Shown: positions 25,147-33,745 of the stretch, one piece after another
How the letters are laid out: every line of letters begins with the position of its first letter
Numbering within the stretch: position 1 is the stretch's first letter
Assembly (NCBI GenBank): GCA_003244205.1
Contig: QHBW01000036.1
Span: 1 to 62,449 of the forward strand
Reading direction: 5' to 3'
DNA from: Solirubrobacterales bacterium
GTDB taxonomy: Bacteria; Actinomycetota; Thermoleophilia; Solirubrobacterales; Solirubrobacteraceae
DNA length: 62,449 bases
Made by a program: the position numbers and the translations under genes
Notes under the pieces: model-generated
The model's database searches: none
The model's input: the letters and a program-made list of their open reading frames with translations, nothing else
What the model was told of the DNA's origin: nothing

Positions 25147-26319
25147 TCAGACCGTCGCTGGCTGAGGCTCCGCGATCTGGCGTGGCAGCAGCGTCTCGCG
25201 CGCGATCACGAGCCGCTGGATCTGCGCGGTGCCTTCGTAGAGCTGCATGATCTTCGCGTCGCGCATCAGCTTCTCGACGGGGTACTCCTTGATGAAACCG
25301 TAGCCGCCGTAGACCTGCACGGCGTCGGTCGTCACCTTCATCGCGGTGTCGCCGGCGAAGCGCTTAGCGTGCGAGGACACGAGCGTGTTGCGCTGGCCAT
25401 TGTCGAGCAGCACTGCCGACTTCCAGGTGAGCAGGCGCGAAGCCTCAATCTCGGTTGCCATGTCGGCGATCATGAACTGGATCGCCTGGTGCATCGCGAT
25501 CGGCACGCCGAACTGGACGCGCTCCTTGGAGTACTCGGTCGCGAACTCGAAGGCGGCGCGGGCGATGCCCGTCGCCATCGCCGCCACACCCGGGCGGGTG
25601 CGATCGAGGGTCATCATGGCGACCTTGAAGCCGTAGTTCTCCTCGCCGATGAGGTGATCGGCCGGAATCTCCACGTCGTTGAAGGAGATCGTGGCGGTGT
25701 TGGAAGCCCGCTGGCCCATCTTGTCTTCCTTCTTGTCCACGACCACGCCCGCGTCCTTGGGGACGATGAAACAGGAGATCCCGCGATGGCCGGCATCCTT
25801 GTCGGTCTTGGCGTAGACCGTGTACCAGTTGGCGTAGCCGCCGTTGGTGATGAAGCACTTGGAGCCGTTGATGACGTACTTGTCGCCCTTGCGCACCGCC
25901 GTCGTGCGCATCCCCGAGACGTCAGACCCGGCGTCCGGCTCGGTCAGGCAGAAGGACGCCAGCAGCGGCGCCTCCGTGAGGCGGCCGACGTACTCCTTCT
26001 TGATCTCCTCGCTGGCGGCCAGCAGGATCGGCGCGGTGGCGAGGCCGTTGCATCCAAGCGAGGTCTGAATTCCCGAACAACCCCAGCTCAGCTCCTCCTC
26101 GATCAGGCAGCCGTCCAGGTAGCTGGCGCCCGGTCCCCCGTACTCCTCGGGGATGTGGGTGTTCATCAGCCCGACTTCCCAGGCCTTCTCGACGATCTCT
26201 CCAGGCCAGGTCCCGTCGCGATCGTACTCCCAGGCGACAGGTCGGATCTCCTTCTCGGCGAAGTCGTGCGCCAGCTCGCGCAGGGCCTTCTGCTCGTCGG
26301 TGAGCGTGAAATCGACCAC
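25147..26319 (-). CDS. Acyl-CoA dehydrogenase
   Basis: FAD-dependent first step of acyl-CoA beta-oxidation. The 390 residues include the N-terminal helix DFTLTDEQKALRELAHDFAE, the FAD/substrate motif FCLTEPDAGSDVSGMRTTA (near residues 125-143), MTLDRTRPGVAA, and the catalytic-base region IMQLYEGTAQIQRLVIARE (Glu near residue 368). The GTG at 26319 has a strong AAGGAG site 7 nt upstream. A TetR-type palindrome sits 60-75 bp upstream, so it is likely derepressed by a fatty-acid or acyl-CoA signal. Chain-length specificity cannot be read off. Confidence 0.95.
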   Translation of the reverse strand: MVDFTLTDEQKALRELAHDFAEKEIRPVAWEYDRDGTWPGEIVEKAWEVGLMNTHIPEEYGGPGASYLDGCLIEEELSWGCSGIQTSLGCNGLATAPILLAASEEIKKEYVGRLTEAPLLASFCLTEPDAGSDVSGMRTTAVRKGDKYVINGSKCFITNGGYANWYTVYAKTDKDAGHRGISCFIVPKDAGVVVDKKEDKMGQRASNTATISFNDVEIPADHLIGEENYGFKVAMMTLDRTRPGVAAMATGIARAAFEFATEYSKERVQFGVPIAMHQAIQFMIADMATEIEASRLLTWKSAVLLDNGQRNTLVSSHAKRFAGDTAMKVTTDAVQVYGGYGFIKEYPVEKLMRDAKIMQLYEGTAQIQRLVIARETLLPRQIAEPQPATV

Positions 26320-26378
26320 GTGGATTCTCCTTGTGGGGCGCGGGAGCAAAGCGCGACCGCGGTGTGCTGCCGTTTAGA

Positions 26379-26394
26379 TTGACTGGTCAGTCAA
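26379..26394. promoter_or_regulatory. TetR-type palindromic operator upstream of the acyl-CoA dehydrogenase
   Basis: TTGACTG and CAGTCAA form a perfect 7-bp inverted repeat around a central GT. Such operators are typical of TetR regulators of fatty-acid and acyl-CoA catabolism genes. It lies about 60 bp before the dehydrogenase start and about 45 bp beyond the stop of the small membrane gene on the same strand. The cognate regulator could be the TetR at 37525 or 6424, or one elsewhere. Confidence 0.7.
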
Positions 26395-26436
26395 CGACAG
26401 GGTACCCCAAACCCCTGAGCGGGTCACAGCTTTGCG

Positions 26437-26583
26437 TCAACGTGTGAGCACGATCACAACGGCAACGATGCTGGCGATCAGCACGAGGCCTGTGACGAGC
26501 GCGAGCCCGTACTGGTGCTCGTAGAGAAGCGGCCGGCGCGGCGCGAGCGTGCGCCGGCTGAAGCGTCGCCAGGCTGCGCGCAT
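26437..26583 (-). CDS. Small single-span membrane protein (48 residues)
   Basis: From the ATG at 26583: a very basic N-terminus (MRAAWRRFSRRTLAPRRPLL), HQYG, then one hydrophobic span ALVTGLVLIASIVAVVIVL ending two residues before the stop. Topology should be cytoplasmic N-terminus and membrane C-terminus. Divergent from the next gene with only 15 bp between starts. No family recognised. Confidence 0.5.
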   Translation of the reverse strand: MRAAWRRFSRRTLAPRRPLLYEHQYGLALVTGLVLIASIVAVVIVLTR

Positions 26584-26598
26584 GGCAACAATGTAGGG

Positions 26599-27045
26599 GT
26601 GGCGATCGTTCGTGCAACCACACAGGATGCCTTTGGTGTCGTGATCTCGGTGGTGGTGGCCGTCGGCTTGGTCGGCGCGCTGATCTCGTTTCTCGGCTCG
26701 CGCAAGCTCTATGACCAGATCGGGCGCGGCGGGCTGTCGCTCGGCGACGAGCGCGACAGGGCGCCCTCCGAGCCGAGCGGCAGCGCAGGGGCGGCCGTGC
26801 GCGAGGAGGAGATCCGCCAGATGCTGGGAGCGCGCAATGCGCGCCGCGCCCGACGTGGCGAGCGTCCGATCGACGTCGAGGCAGAGCTTGCCCGCCTCAA
26901 CGAGGTGCCGGTCGATCCTGGACTCCGCGCCGAGGTGCGCGATCACGTCATCGCGGGCAACGCGCGGCGGGTGCGCCGCGGCGAGCAGCCGCTCGACGTG
27001 GACGTCGAGGTCGAGCGGCGCCTGCGCGAGCTGCACAACGCCTGA
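26599..27045 (+). CDS. Membrane-anchored hypothetical protein with a duplicated basic motif
   Basis: The 148-residue product (GTG at 26599) has one N-terminal membrane span (AFGVVISVVVAVGLVGALIS) followed by a cytoplasmic-looking charged region. That region carries two similar segments: ARNARRARRGERPIDVEAEL near residue 77 and AGNARRVRRGEQPLDVDVEV near residue 120, an internal duplication of about 40 residues. Function unknown. The 3' end is 31 bp before the next gene on the same strand. Confidence 0.68.
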   Translation: MAIVRATTQDAFGVVISVVVAVGLVGALISFLGSRKLYDQIGRGGLSLGDERDRAPSEPSGSAGAAVREEEIRQMLGARNARRARRGERPIDVEAELARLNEVPVDPGLRAEVRDHVIAGNARRVRRGEQPLDVDVEVERRLRELHNA

Positions 27046-27076
27046 ACGTCCGCCCAGCAGCCGCTAGGCTCCGCCG

Positions 27077-27397
27077 ATGGCAGATCTGCGCCGCTTCGAC
27101 CTCGACGAGCTCCTCGTTCGACCGGGTACCTATTTCAATCCGCAGACCGAGGTGCTGGTCGTCGTCGACGATTCGCCCGAGCTCGGCGACGAGGTCTTCA
27201 ACATGGAGGAGTACGAGGGCGCCGACTGGGTGCTGATCTCCGACGAGATGCCGCTGGACGAGCCCCGCCGCGATGAGTTGCTGGAGTCCTTCCAGGTCCG
27301 CTATCACCCCGGATCGGCCGCCTCGATCGAGGGCAACGGCGACGACGAGCCCGATGACGAGCTCGCGGCCGACGACCAGGAGGTCGGGCGCGAGTAG
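27077..27397 (+). CDS. Acidic hypothetical protein
   Basis: A 106-residue protein with an ordered-looking N-terminal half (FDLDELLVRPGTYFNPQTEV, VVVDDSPELGDEVFNMEEYE) and a strongly acidic, probably disordered C-terminus. No signal peptide, no membrane span. I recognise no family. It lies between the membrane-anchored protein and the reductase-like gene, all on the plus strand, 30 bp from each. Confidence 0.65.
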   Translation: MADLRRFDLDELLVRPGTYFNPQTEVLVVVDDSPELGDEVFNMEEYEGADWVLISDEMPLDEPRRDELLESFQVRYHPGSAASIEGNGDDEPDDELAADDQEVGRE

Positions 27398-27426
27398 GAG
27401 GTGGCCAACGGCTAGCCTCGTCTGCC

Positions 27427-28566
27427 ATGGCTGAGCTGTCGAGCACCGCTGTCGGAACGTGGAGCGGCGGGCGCTTCATGCACTTCGGCGAGGCCGTCGA
27501 TGACGACCACCTGGCGACGTTGTTGCGTCCAGGCGGGGGGATCGACACGGTCATCACCGCCGACGTATACGGACAGGGCGAGGCGGACACGCTGCTCGGC
27601 CGCGCGATCGCTGGGATACCGCGCGAGCAGTACGCCCTGGTCGGCGCCGTCGGCCACGACTTCTACGCAGGCGAGCGCGACGGAGCGAAGGGATTCCCGC
27701 GCTTCACCGACCCCCGGCTGCGAGATGCTGGTGGCTACGCCGACTACCTGCGGATGGCGACCGAGCGCTCGCTGGAGCGCTGCGGCGTCGATCGCTTCGA
27801 TCTCCTGCTGCTGCACAACCCCGACCGGATTGGCTACACATCGGCGGCGGTGTGGGACGGCATGACGGCTCTGCGAGACGCCGGGCTGACTGGCGCGATC
27901 GGCGTCGCTCCGGGCCCCGCCAACGGCTTCACGCTGGACCTGCTGGCGTGCCTGGAGCGCTTCGGCGAGGCGATCGACTGGGCGATGATCATCCTCAACC
28001 CGCTCGAGCCCTGGCCCGGTGAGCTCGTGCTCGATGCCGCGACGGCGGCGCAGTTGGGGGTCATCGCCCGCGTTGTCGACTACGGCGGTCTCTTCTGGGA
28101 CGACGTCCTGCCAGGCCACCGCTTTGCCCCCGGCGATCACCGTACCTTCCGCCCGGACGGCTGGGTGCAGGAGGGGCGTCGGCGGATCGACGCGATGCGC
28201 CCGATCGCTGAGCGCCAGGGGCTCACGATGCTGCAGCTCGCCGCCGGATGGGACCTCGCCCACCCCGCAGTGCGCTGCGTCGCGCCCACGCTGATCCAGG
28301 AGCCCGGCGACGACGCCCGATCGATCGAGGACAAGCGCGCCGAGCTGGCCGGAGTCCGCACTGCAGCGCCGCTCGGCGATGACGACGTCGCGGCGGTCCG
28401 CAGCCTCGGCGACAACACCGGGTGCATGGCGCTCAAGGGCGCCAGCCCCGACCACGACGGTGCCGAGCGCCCCGACCGCTGGGCGGTGACGCCCGCGCTC
28501 GCCGCTGCCGGCGCCCGCTGGGGGATCGAGCCCGACCGCGACCTCCGGCGCATCGTCGCGGCGTGA
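27427..28566 (+). CDS. Aldo/keto-reductase-like protein with a missing catalytic lysine
   Basis: TIM-barrel oxidoreductase family, 379 residues. Recognisable AKR elements are ITADVYGQGEADTLLGRAIA (catalytic Asp and Tyr of the tetrad), FDLLLLHNPDRIGYTSAAVW (the His strand), ALRDAGLTGAIGVAPGP, ARVVDYGGLFWDD and LQLAAGWDLAHPAV. The strand that normally carries the catalytic Lys (usually TKVG) reads ALVGAVGHD, so the Lys is gone. It may have lost reductase activity or use another mechanism. The stop codon lies inside the first unit of an 18-bp tandem repeat, so recent repeat expansion may have set the C-terminus. Confidence 0.85.
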   Translation: MAELSSTAVGTWSGGRFMHFGEAVDDDHLATLLRPGGGIDTVITADVYGQGEADTLLGRAIAGIPREQYALVGAVGHDFYAGERDGAKGFPRFTDPRLRDAGGYADYLRMATERSLERCGVDRFDLLLLHNPDRIGYTSAAVWDGMTALRDAGLTGAIGVAPGPANGFTLDLLACLERFGEAIDWAMIILNPLEPWPGELVLDAATAAQLGVIARVVDYGGLFWDDVLPGHRFAPGDHRTFRPDGWVQEGRRRIDAMRPIAERQGLTMLQLAAGWDLAHPAVRCVAPTLIQEPGDDARSIEDKRAELAGVRTAAPLGDDDVAAVRSLGDNTGCMALKGASPDHDGAERPDRWAVTPALAAAGARWGIEPDRDLRRIVAA

Positions 28567-28650
28567 GCCACGGGGATGGCGTGAGCGGCGTGGATGGCGT
28601 GAGCCGCGTGGATGGCGTGAGCCGCGTGGATGGCGTGAGCCGCGTGGACG
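28561..28650. repeat. 18-bp tandem repeat, five units
   Basis: Five units of an 18-bp word (consensus GCGTGAGCCGCGTGGATG) run head to tail; the third and fourth are identical and a sixth, diverged unit follows to about 28668. The first unit contains the TGA stop of the reductase-like gene. The tract fills the gap between this gene and the convergent deacetylase gene. It could be a variable-number locus or a spacer with no function. Confidence 0.9.
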
Positions 28651-28677
28651 GCACGGGCGGCGTGCGTCGCGTCGCCG

Positions 28678-29613
28678 CTAACCGGCTGAGCTGCTCTGCG
28701 CGGCACTGAGGTTGCCGCCGAGGATCGACAGCAGCCCCGAGGCAGTCTCGCTGCGCCCGATGTGAATGCGGGGGATCGTGTAAGGGGAGGCGGTGGACGC
28801 GCTTTCGCCGGCCTGGGTGGTGAATGCCATCGCATAACCGGCGCGGCGGACCGCTGCGATCACAGCAGTGTTGAACGCGCCAAATGGATAGGCGAACGCC
28901 GACACAGGGTGCCCGAGGATGCCTTGCAGCACTGTCTTGGACCCGCCGATCTGCTGCGCGAGCACTGAGCCCGACCGCAGGCGCAGGTCGACGTGGGACA
29001 TCGTGTGGTCCTCGACGTCCATCCCAGCGCCATCCAGCTCGCGCATCTGCGAAGCAGTCAGGAAGCCGGCCTGGGTGTCGCGGGCGGTGATGACGAAGAA
29101 GGTCGCGCGCAGACCGAAGCGGCGCAGGATCGGCAGGATCGTGCGCACATCGTCGACGTAGCCGTCGTCGGCGGAGATCAGCACCGGCTTGCTCGGCAGG
29201 GCGCCGCCGCGGTAGAGGGCGTCGAAGAGCTGGCGGATGGTGACGCTGTGATACCCGTTGTCGACGAGCGCCTTCATCTCCGCGAAGAAGACGCTCGGCT
29301 CGACCGTCAGGTCGGGAAGGGACTTGACCAGCTCCGTCGCATAGGAATGCACGCGGTGGTAGGTGATTACCGGGATCCGCACCGTGCGAGGCGTTGGGTT
29401 GGCCGGCGCCACCAGCGCGGGCTCCGAGCGACGGCGATGGACGGCGCCCCCGGACGCCGCTGAGCCTGCCGAGGATCCCCCCGAGCCACTCGACCCCCCC
29501 CCCGAGCCGTTCGATCCCCCCGAGCCGCCGCACGCCGCCAGCGCGAGGCTGGCGGCGAGCGCGACGGCGAACGGGGCCGTGCGGCGGGCTACTTGCTCAA
29601 CAGCGTGAGGCAC
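28678..29613 (-). CDS. Polysaccharide deacetylase-family lipoprotein
   Basis: Probable extracellular, lipid-anchored NodB-type deacetylase. From the GTG at 29613 the 311-residue protein has a hydrophobic leader with lipobox LAAC (near residue 26), a Gly/Ser-rich linker, then the NodB domain: VITYHRVHS, PVLISADDGYVDDVRTILP with the Asp-Asp pair, MDVEDHTMSHVDLRLR (HxxxH zinc ligands) and FAYPFGAFNTAVIAAVRRAG. The usual motifs are all present, so it is likely active on a cell-wall or capsule glycan. The start overlaps the 3' end of the upstream lipoprotein gene, implying co-translation. Confidence 0.88.
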   Translation of the reverse strand: MPHAVEQVARRTAPFAVALAASLALAACGGSGGSNGSGGGSSGSGGSSAGSAASGGAVHRRRSEPALVAPANPTPRTVRIPVITYHRVHSYATELVKSLPDLTVEPSVFFAEMKALVDNGYHSVTIRQLFDALYRGGALPSKPVLISADDGYVDDVRTILPILRRFGLRATFFVITARDTQAGFLTASQMRELDGAGMDVEDHTMSHVDLRLRSGSVLAQQIGGSKTVLQGILGHPVSAFAYPFGAFNTAVIAAVRRAGYAMAFTTQAGESASTASPYTIPRIHIGRSETASGLLSILGGNLSAAQSSSAG

Positions 29614-30671
29614 TTCGAGGCCGCGGCTGGGGCGCCGTTGGCGGCCTGGATGCACTTGAGGTAGGCCTGGGCGTTCGCGCCGGACGGCCCCGCGGCGCCA
29701 GGAGTGGGCGAGCCCGAGCCTGTCGAGCTCGGTCCGGTCGAGCCGGAGCCCGAGCCCGCCGAGCCACCCAGGCCGCCCAGCAGGCCGCCAAGCCCGCCGA
29801 GCGCGCTCTTGAGATTGGCGAGCGGCTGTGGGTTGGCCGGCGCGTTGATCGTCTGCGGCTGGTTGAGGCCGGTCAGCTGGAGGTCGAGTGCCACTGTGGT
29901 GGGGGCGCCGCTCGGCCCCTGGATCGACAGGTTCATGCTCAGCCGCCGCAACGTGTGGTCGCTCTGGCCGGAGTAGACGTCGAAGGTCGCGTGCTTGACC
30001 GCGCCCTGGATCTGCTGGATCTGCTGGGGCGTGAGCTGGGTGGGCACCGTGGTCGTGTGCACTCCCAGGGCACTCGCCTTGCCGAGCAGCTTGGAGATGC
30101 CGTTGAGTAGGTTGGCGAGGCTGATCGAGGCCGATACGTGGTCGGTGCTGGTCCCGCCGACGTCGGCAGACCCCTGCGACTTGAGGTTGGTGAGCCAGCT
30201 CTGCGGGTGAATCCCCAGCGCTCCGAGCCCACCGCTCTGCTTCTGCCCGTTCTGGGCCTGCGCCTTGGTGAAGCCCGACCTGAAGTTGTCAAAGACGCTC
30301 GGCGGCAGCGTGTAAGCCTGTCCGGAGAACTTCAAGAATCCAGCCGTCCCGGTGGAGACGGCGCCGGCAGTGATCGCCTGGCCGCGCAGGTTGAGCCCAA
30401 GGTTGAGGTCAAACGCGGGCAGCTGCCCGCTGCCCCGAGTCTGGAAGGGACCGTTGAGAGTGATCGAGACGGGATTGCTCGAGCCCGAGGGGGTGATGCG
30501 CAAGGAGAGCGCGATGTTGCCGCTGGTGACCTTGTGATGACCGGAGAAGGTTTGGTTGATCACCTTCTGGGGATTGCTGGTGCTGTTGTTGCTGCCTCCA
30601 CAGGCGGTCACGCCGAGAAGCGCCGCGACAGCCGCGAAGGCCAGCGACCAGCGGGGAATGAGGCGCGCCAT
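29589..30671 (-). CDS. Predicted lipoprotein, LppX/LprG-like fold possible
   Basis: A 360-residue exported protein: signal sequence LAFAAVAALLGVTACGG with lipobox VTAC, then a long Ser/Asn/Gln-rich beta-type region (ISLSLRITPSGSSNPVSITL-type strands, FKFSGQAYTLPPSVFDNF) and a C-terminal Gly-Ser tail with two Cys (YLKCIQ, SKCLTLL). The pattern 'GQAYTLPPSVFDNF' and a long beta sheet recall lipid-binding LppX/LprG-type lipoproteins, but this is not certain. The ATG at 30671 follows AAAGGAGC. Co-translated with the deacetylase. Confidence 0.75.
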   Translation of the reverse strand: MARLIPRWSLAFAAVAALLGVTACGGSNNSTSNPQKVINQTFSGHHKVTSGNIALSLRITPSGSSNPVSITLNGPFQTRGSGQLPAFDLNLGLNLRGQAITAGAVSTGTAGFLKFSGQAYTLPPSVFDNFRSGFTKAQAQNGQKQSGGLGALGIHPQSWLTNLKSQGSADVGGTSTDHVSASISLANLLNGISKLLGKASALGVHTTTVPTQLTPQQIQQIQGAVKHATFDVYSGQSDHTLRRLSMNLSIQGPSGAPTTVALDLQLTGLNQPQTINAPANPQPLANLKSALGGLGGLLGGLGGSAGSGSGSTGPSSTGSGSPTPGAAGPSGANAQAYLKCIQAANGAPAAASKCLTLLSK

Positions 30672-30727
30672 GCAAGCTCCTTTGCAGCATTGGGGACCCT
30701 GAGCCCGGCGAGCGTACCATCGGCCTG

Positions 30728-31993
30728 GTGCGCCGCGCGACTTTTCTCTTGACCCTGGCCGTCTGCCTGGGCTTGGTGACTGCAGCCTCGGCCCAGCCCG
30801 TGCTCGTGCTCGACGGCCACCGAGTGGTCGTGCGCGACGAGCCGCTGGGGCCGCTCGTCGACCTGCAGCCGGGCCCCCCAGCTGGTGCTGTCTCGCCGCG
30901 GCTGGCCCGCGTCGCCGGCGAGCGCGGCCCACGAGTGGCCAGTCCGGCGATCAGCGCCACGCGTGGAACCGTCGCTCTGCGCGGCTTGCGCCATCTCCGC
31001 GACAGCCGAGCCATCAGCGGCGCCCAGTTCGCCGGCTACTGGCGCTCGCTGCGCGCGGCCCGCGTCACGTACGCCCAGCTCTCAGGCACGCGCCGCCGCG
31101 AGCTCGGCGCGGAGCTGGGGATCCTCGACTCCATCGCCGCCCGCGGCGCGCTCACGGCGTCACGGCTGCGACCGCTCTTCCTCACCCTCGATCGCAACAG
31201 GCAATGGTGGACGTCGGGATCGCTGCTGAGCTCCGGCGAACGAGTGTCCTTCAACGGCAGCCAGCTGATCTATCAGTACTACGCCGGAGAGGGGCTCCAG
31301 CTCCAGATGCTGGGGAACTGGGGCAAGGTCAACGGCCTCTGGGTGTCCAAGCAGTACGGCGTGATGCTCGCGCAGCTGCGCGAGCTGATCCCCCTTGGCG
31401 TCTCTCGCGCGGGCGGCCTCGCGTGGGAGTACTACTTCCCCTTCGACGGCGGGACTCCCCCCTGGACGAGCGGACTCTCGCAGGGCACGGCCGTGCAGGC
31501 GCTCGCGCGGGCCTCGTTGGCGTTCGCGGACCCCAACTACGTCACGATCATGCACCGCGCGCTGCTCCTCTTCAACCGCCCCGCACCGCTGGGAGTACGC
31601 CAGCAGACAATCCGTGGCAATCACTACCTGATCTATTCCTTCGCCCCGGGCTACCACGTGATCAACGCCTTCATCGGCGCGCTCGACGGCCTCTACGACG
31701 CGGCGTACATCACCGGTGACGGCCTCGCCAGGAGCCTTCTCCATGCAGGCGACCTCGAGGCACGCTACGAGCTGCCCTTCTATGACACCGGATCGTGGGC
31801 GCGCTACTCCAACGCCGGCGAAACCTCGAGCGACAGCTACATGGGCTTGCTGCGAGACTTCCTGGCAGGATTGTGCGCCCGCACCGGGACGCAGGAGTAC
31901 TGCACCTACGCGACGCGCTTCACGCGCTACATCGTGAGTCGGCTGGGCCACGACCTCCCAGCACAAGAGACGCCCTACCACCCTCCCCGCTAG
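30728..31993 (+). CDS. Secreted D-glucuronyl C5-epimerase-like protein
   Basis: The 421-residue product has a signal peptide (FLLTLAVCLGLVTAASA), an Arg-rich middle and a C-terminal domain (about 165-400) like the catalytic half of heparosan/heparan C5-epimerases: QYYAGEGLQLQMLGNWGKVN, WEYYFPFDGGTPPWTSGLSQ, GTAVQALARAS, then LYDAAYITGD and YMGLLRDFL. Related bacterial proteins act on exported uronic-acid polymers. The GTG at 30728 faces the lipoprotein gene across 56 bp. Together with the deacetylase this suggests a surface polysaccharide-modifying cluster. Confidence 0.8.
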   Translation: MRRATFLLTLAVCLGLVTAASAQPVLVLDGHRVVVRDEPLGPLVDLQPGPPAGAVSPRLARVAGERGPRVASPAISATRGTVALRGLRHLRDSRAISGAQFAGYWRSLRAARVTYAQLSGTRRRELGAELGILDSIAARGALTASRLRPLFLTLDRNRQWWTSGSLLSSGERVSFNGSQLIYQYYAGEGLQLQMLGNWGKVNGLWVSKQYGVMLAQLRELIPLGVSRAGGLAWEYYFPFDGGTPPWTSGLSQGTAVQALARASLAFADPNYVTIMHRALLLFNRPAPLGVRQQTIRGNHYLIYSFAPGYHVINAFIGALDGLYDAAYITGDGLARSLLHAGDLEARYELPFYDTGSWARYSNAGETSSDSYMGLLRDFLAGLCARTGTQEYCTYATRFTRYIVSRLGHDLPAQETPYHPPR

Positions 31994-32110
31994 CGCGCGG
32001 ACCTGGCGCATCTGGCAGCTCTGGGGGACCGGCCAGCTCATCGCGGGCGGCGCCGCCGCCGGGCACTAGCGCATCGCGCAGCGATCGACGCCCCCTAGAC
32101 TGCGCCGCCG

Positions 32111-33316
32111 GTGACTCCGCGAACGATCCTCTACACGGGTAAGGGCGGCGTCGGCAAGACATCGGTCGCCGCCGCAACCGCTCGGCGCTGCGCGGCCGCC
32201 GGTATGCGCACGCTGGTCGTGTCCACCGATCCGGCGCACTCGCTCTCCGATGCCCTCGGTGTCGCGGTGTCCGGCGACCCCACACCGGTGGGCGACAACG
32301 GCCTCCAGGGCCAGCAGATCCAAGCCCAGGAAGAGATGGAGCGCAACTGGGCCGCCGTTCAGGATTGGCTCGGCGAGCTGCTGATCGAGCACGGCGTCAA
32401 CCGCATCACCGCCGAGGAGCTCACGGTCCCACCGGGGATGGACGAGCTCTTCAGCCTGCTCGCGCTCAAGCGCCACCACGAGTCCGGCGACTGGGACGTG
32501 ATCGTCGTCGATTGCGCGCCGACCGGCGAGACGCTGCGCCTGCTGGCGTTTCCCGATGTTGCCCGCTGGTGGCTGGAGAAGGTCTTCCCATGGGAGAACC
32601 AGATCCTCGCCGCCGCGGCCCCCTTCGCCCGCGCGGTGCTCGACATGCCGATGCCAAGTCCGGCGGTGATGGCGGATGTGCGTGGCCTCGTCGAGAACCT
32701 GATCGCAATGCACGAGATCCTCCGCAACCGCGAGCGCGTCACGCTGCGCCTCGTGATGAACCCTGACCGCATGGTCATCGACGAGGCGATGCGCACGTTC
32801 ACCTACCTCAACCTCTACGGCTACCTGTGTGATGCGGTGGTGGTCAACCGCGTCTTCCCCGAGGCGGTCGCCGATTCATACTTCGGCGCCTGGCGCGAGC
32901 GTCAGCAGGAGCACCTCGAGCTGGTGCGGGGCGCTTTTGAGCCGCTGCCTGTGCTGTGCGCGCCCTACTTCGAGAACGAGGTCGTCGGCGCAACCATGCT
33001 CGACCGCCTGGCCGAGGCGCTGTTCGACGACCATGCGCCCGCGGCCGTGCTGCACACGACCCTCACCCAGGAGCTCGAGCTCGGAGAGGGGACGGCACGG
33101 CTGCGTCTCGCGCTCCCCTTCGCGCGCAAGGGGTCGGTCTCCCTCAAGCAGATCGGCGAGGAGCTGATCGTGCGCGTCGACGGTCAGAAGCGCACAATCA
33201 TGCTCCCTCCCGCCCTGCGCGAGCTTCGACCCGACGGTGCCAAGCTCGAGGACGGAGCTCTGGAGATCAGCTTCAGCGCCGCCGAGCGCGAAGCGCTCGT
33301 CGATGTCGCCCGCTGA
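32111..33316 (+). CDS. ArsA/Get3-family ATPase with C-terminal HSP20-like domain
   Basis: P-loop ATPase of the anion-pump/Get3 class, 401 residues. Deviant Walker A at the N-terminus: LYTGKGGVGKTSVAA, then switch I STDPAHSLSDALGV, switch II IVVDCAPTGETLRLLAFPD and an Asn-containing base-binding segment VVVNRVFPEAVAD. No Cys triad of true arsenite pumps is seen. Residues about 330-400 form an ArsA-HSP20-like beta domain (FARKGSVSLKQIGEELIVRV ... GALEISF), as in many actinobacterial members of unknown function. The next gene starts 14 bp before its stop, so it works with a small coiled-coil partner. A role in membrane-protein or lipid handling is more likely than arsenic export. Confidence 0.9.
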   Translation: MTPRTILYTGKGGVGKTSVAAATARRCAAAGMRTLVVSTDPAHSLSDALGVAVSGDPTPVGDNGLQGQQIQAQEEMERNWAAVQDWLGELLIEHGVNRITAEELTVPPGMDELFSLLALKRHHESGDWDVIVVDCAPTGETLRLLAFPDVARWWLEKVFPWENQILAAAAPFARAVLDMPMPSPAVMADVRGLVENLIAMHEILRNRERVTLRLVMNPDRMVIDEAMRTFTYLNLYGYLCDAVVVNRVFPEAVADSYFGAWRERQQEHLELVRGAFEPLPVLCAPYFENEVVGATMLDRLAEALFDDHAPAAVLHTTLTQELELGEGTARLRLALPFARKGSVSLKQIGEELIVRVDGQKRTIMLPPALRELRPDGAKLEDGALEISFSAAEREALVDVAR

Positions 33317-33743
33317 GGCTCCCCAGCCCGACGACGGCCTGGCGCGTCTGCGCGAGCGCATCGAAGCCACGCGGCGAGCCGCCGAACGCGTCGCCGGCGA
33401 CCTCGATGCGGCGCTCGGACCTCGGCCTGAGGCTTCCGGCGGCGACGAAGCCGACCCGAGCGCACCCCCGCCCCCGGCGGGCGCACCCGGCAGCGCGGCG
33501 GGCCGGCCACCCTCGATGGGCTACGCCGCGCCGCCGCCTCCGCCCGCTGGCAGCACGCTCAGCGAGCTCGAGTCGCTGGCACGACGACTGCGCGACCTGC
33601 TCCCCGAGGAGCTCGCCCGCGAGCTCGCCGAGCTCGTGCGCGAGCTGCTGCTGCTGGTCCGGGCGCTGATCGACTGGACACTCGAGCGCCTCGACCGCCG
33701 CCGGGCCGCTGCGGTCGAGGTAACCGACATTCCGATCGCTTAG
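33303..33743 (+). CDS. Coiled-coil partner protein of the ArsA-like ATPase
   Basis: A 146-residue protein (ATG at 33303) with a short N-terminal helix (GLARLRERIEATRRAAERVA), a Pro/Ala-rich linker and a long C-terminal helix with Leu repeats: LARRLRDLLPEELARELAEL, then VRELLLLVRALIDWTLERL. The amphipathic character suggests membrane-surface association. I know of no exact family. Overlap with the ATPase gene by 14 bp implies coordinated synthesis. Confidence 0.7.
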   Translation: MSPAEAPQPDDGLARLRERIEATRRAAERVAGDLDAALGPRPEASGGDEADPSAPPPPAGAPGSAAGRPPSMGYAAPPPPPAGSTLSELESLARRLRDLLPEELARELAELVRELLLLVRALIDWTLERLDRRRAAAVEVTDIPIA

Positions 33744-33745
33744 CT

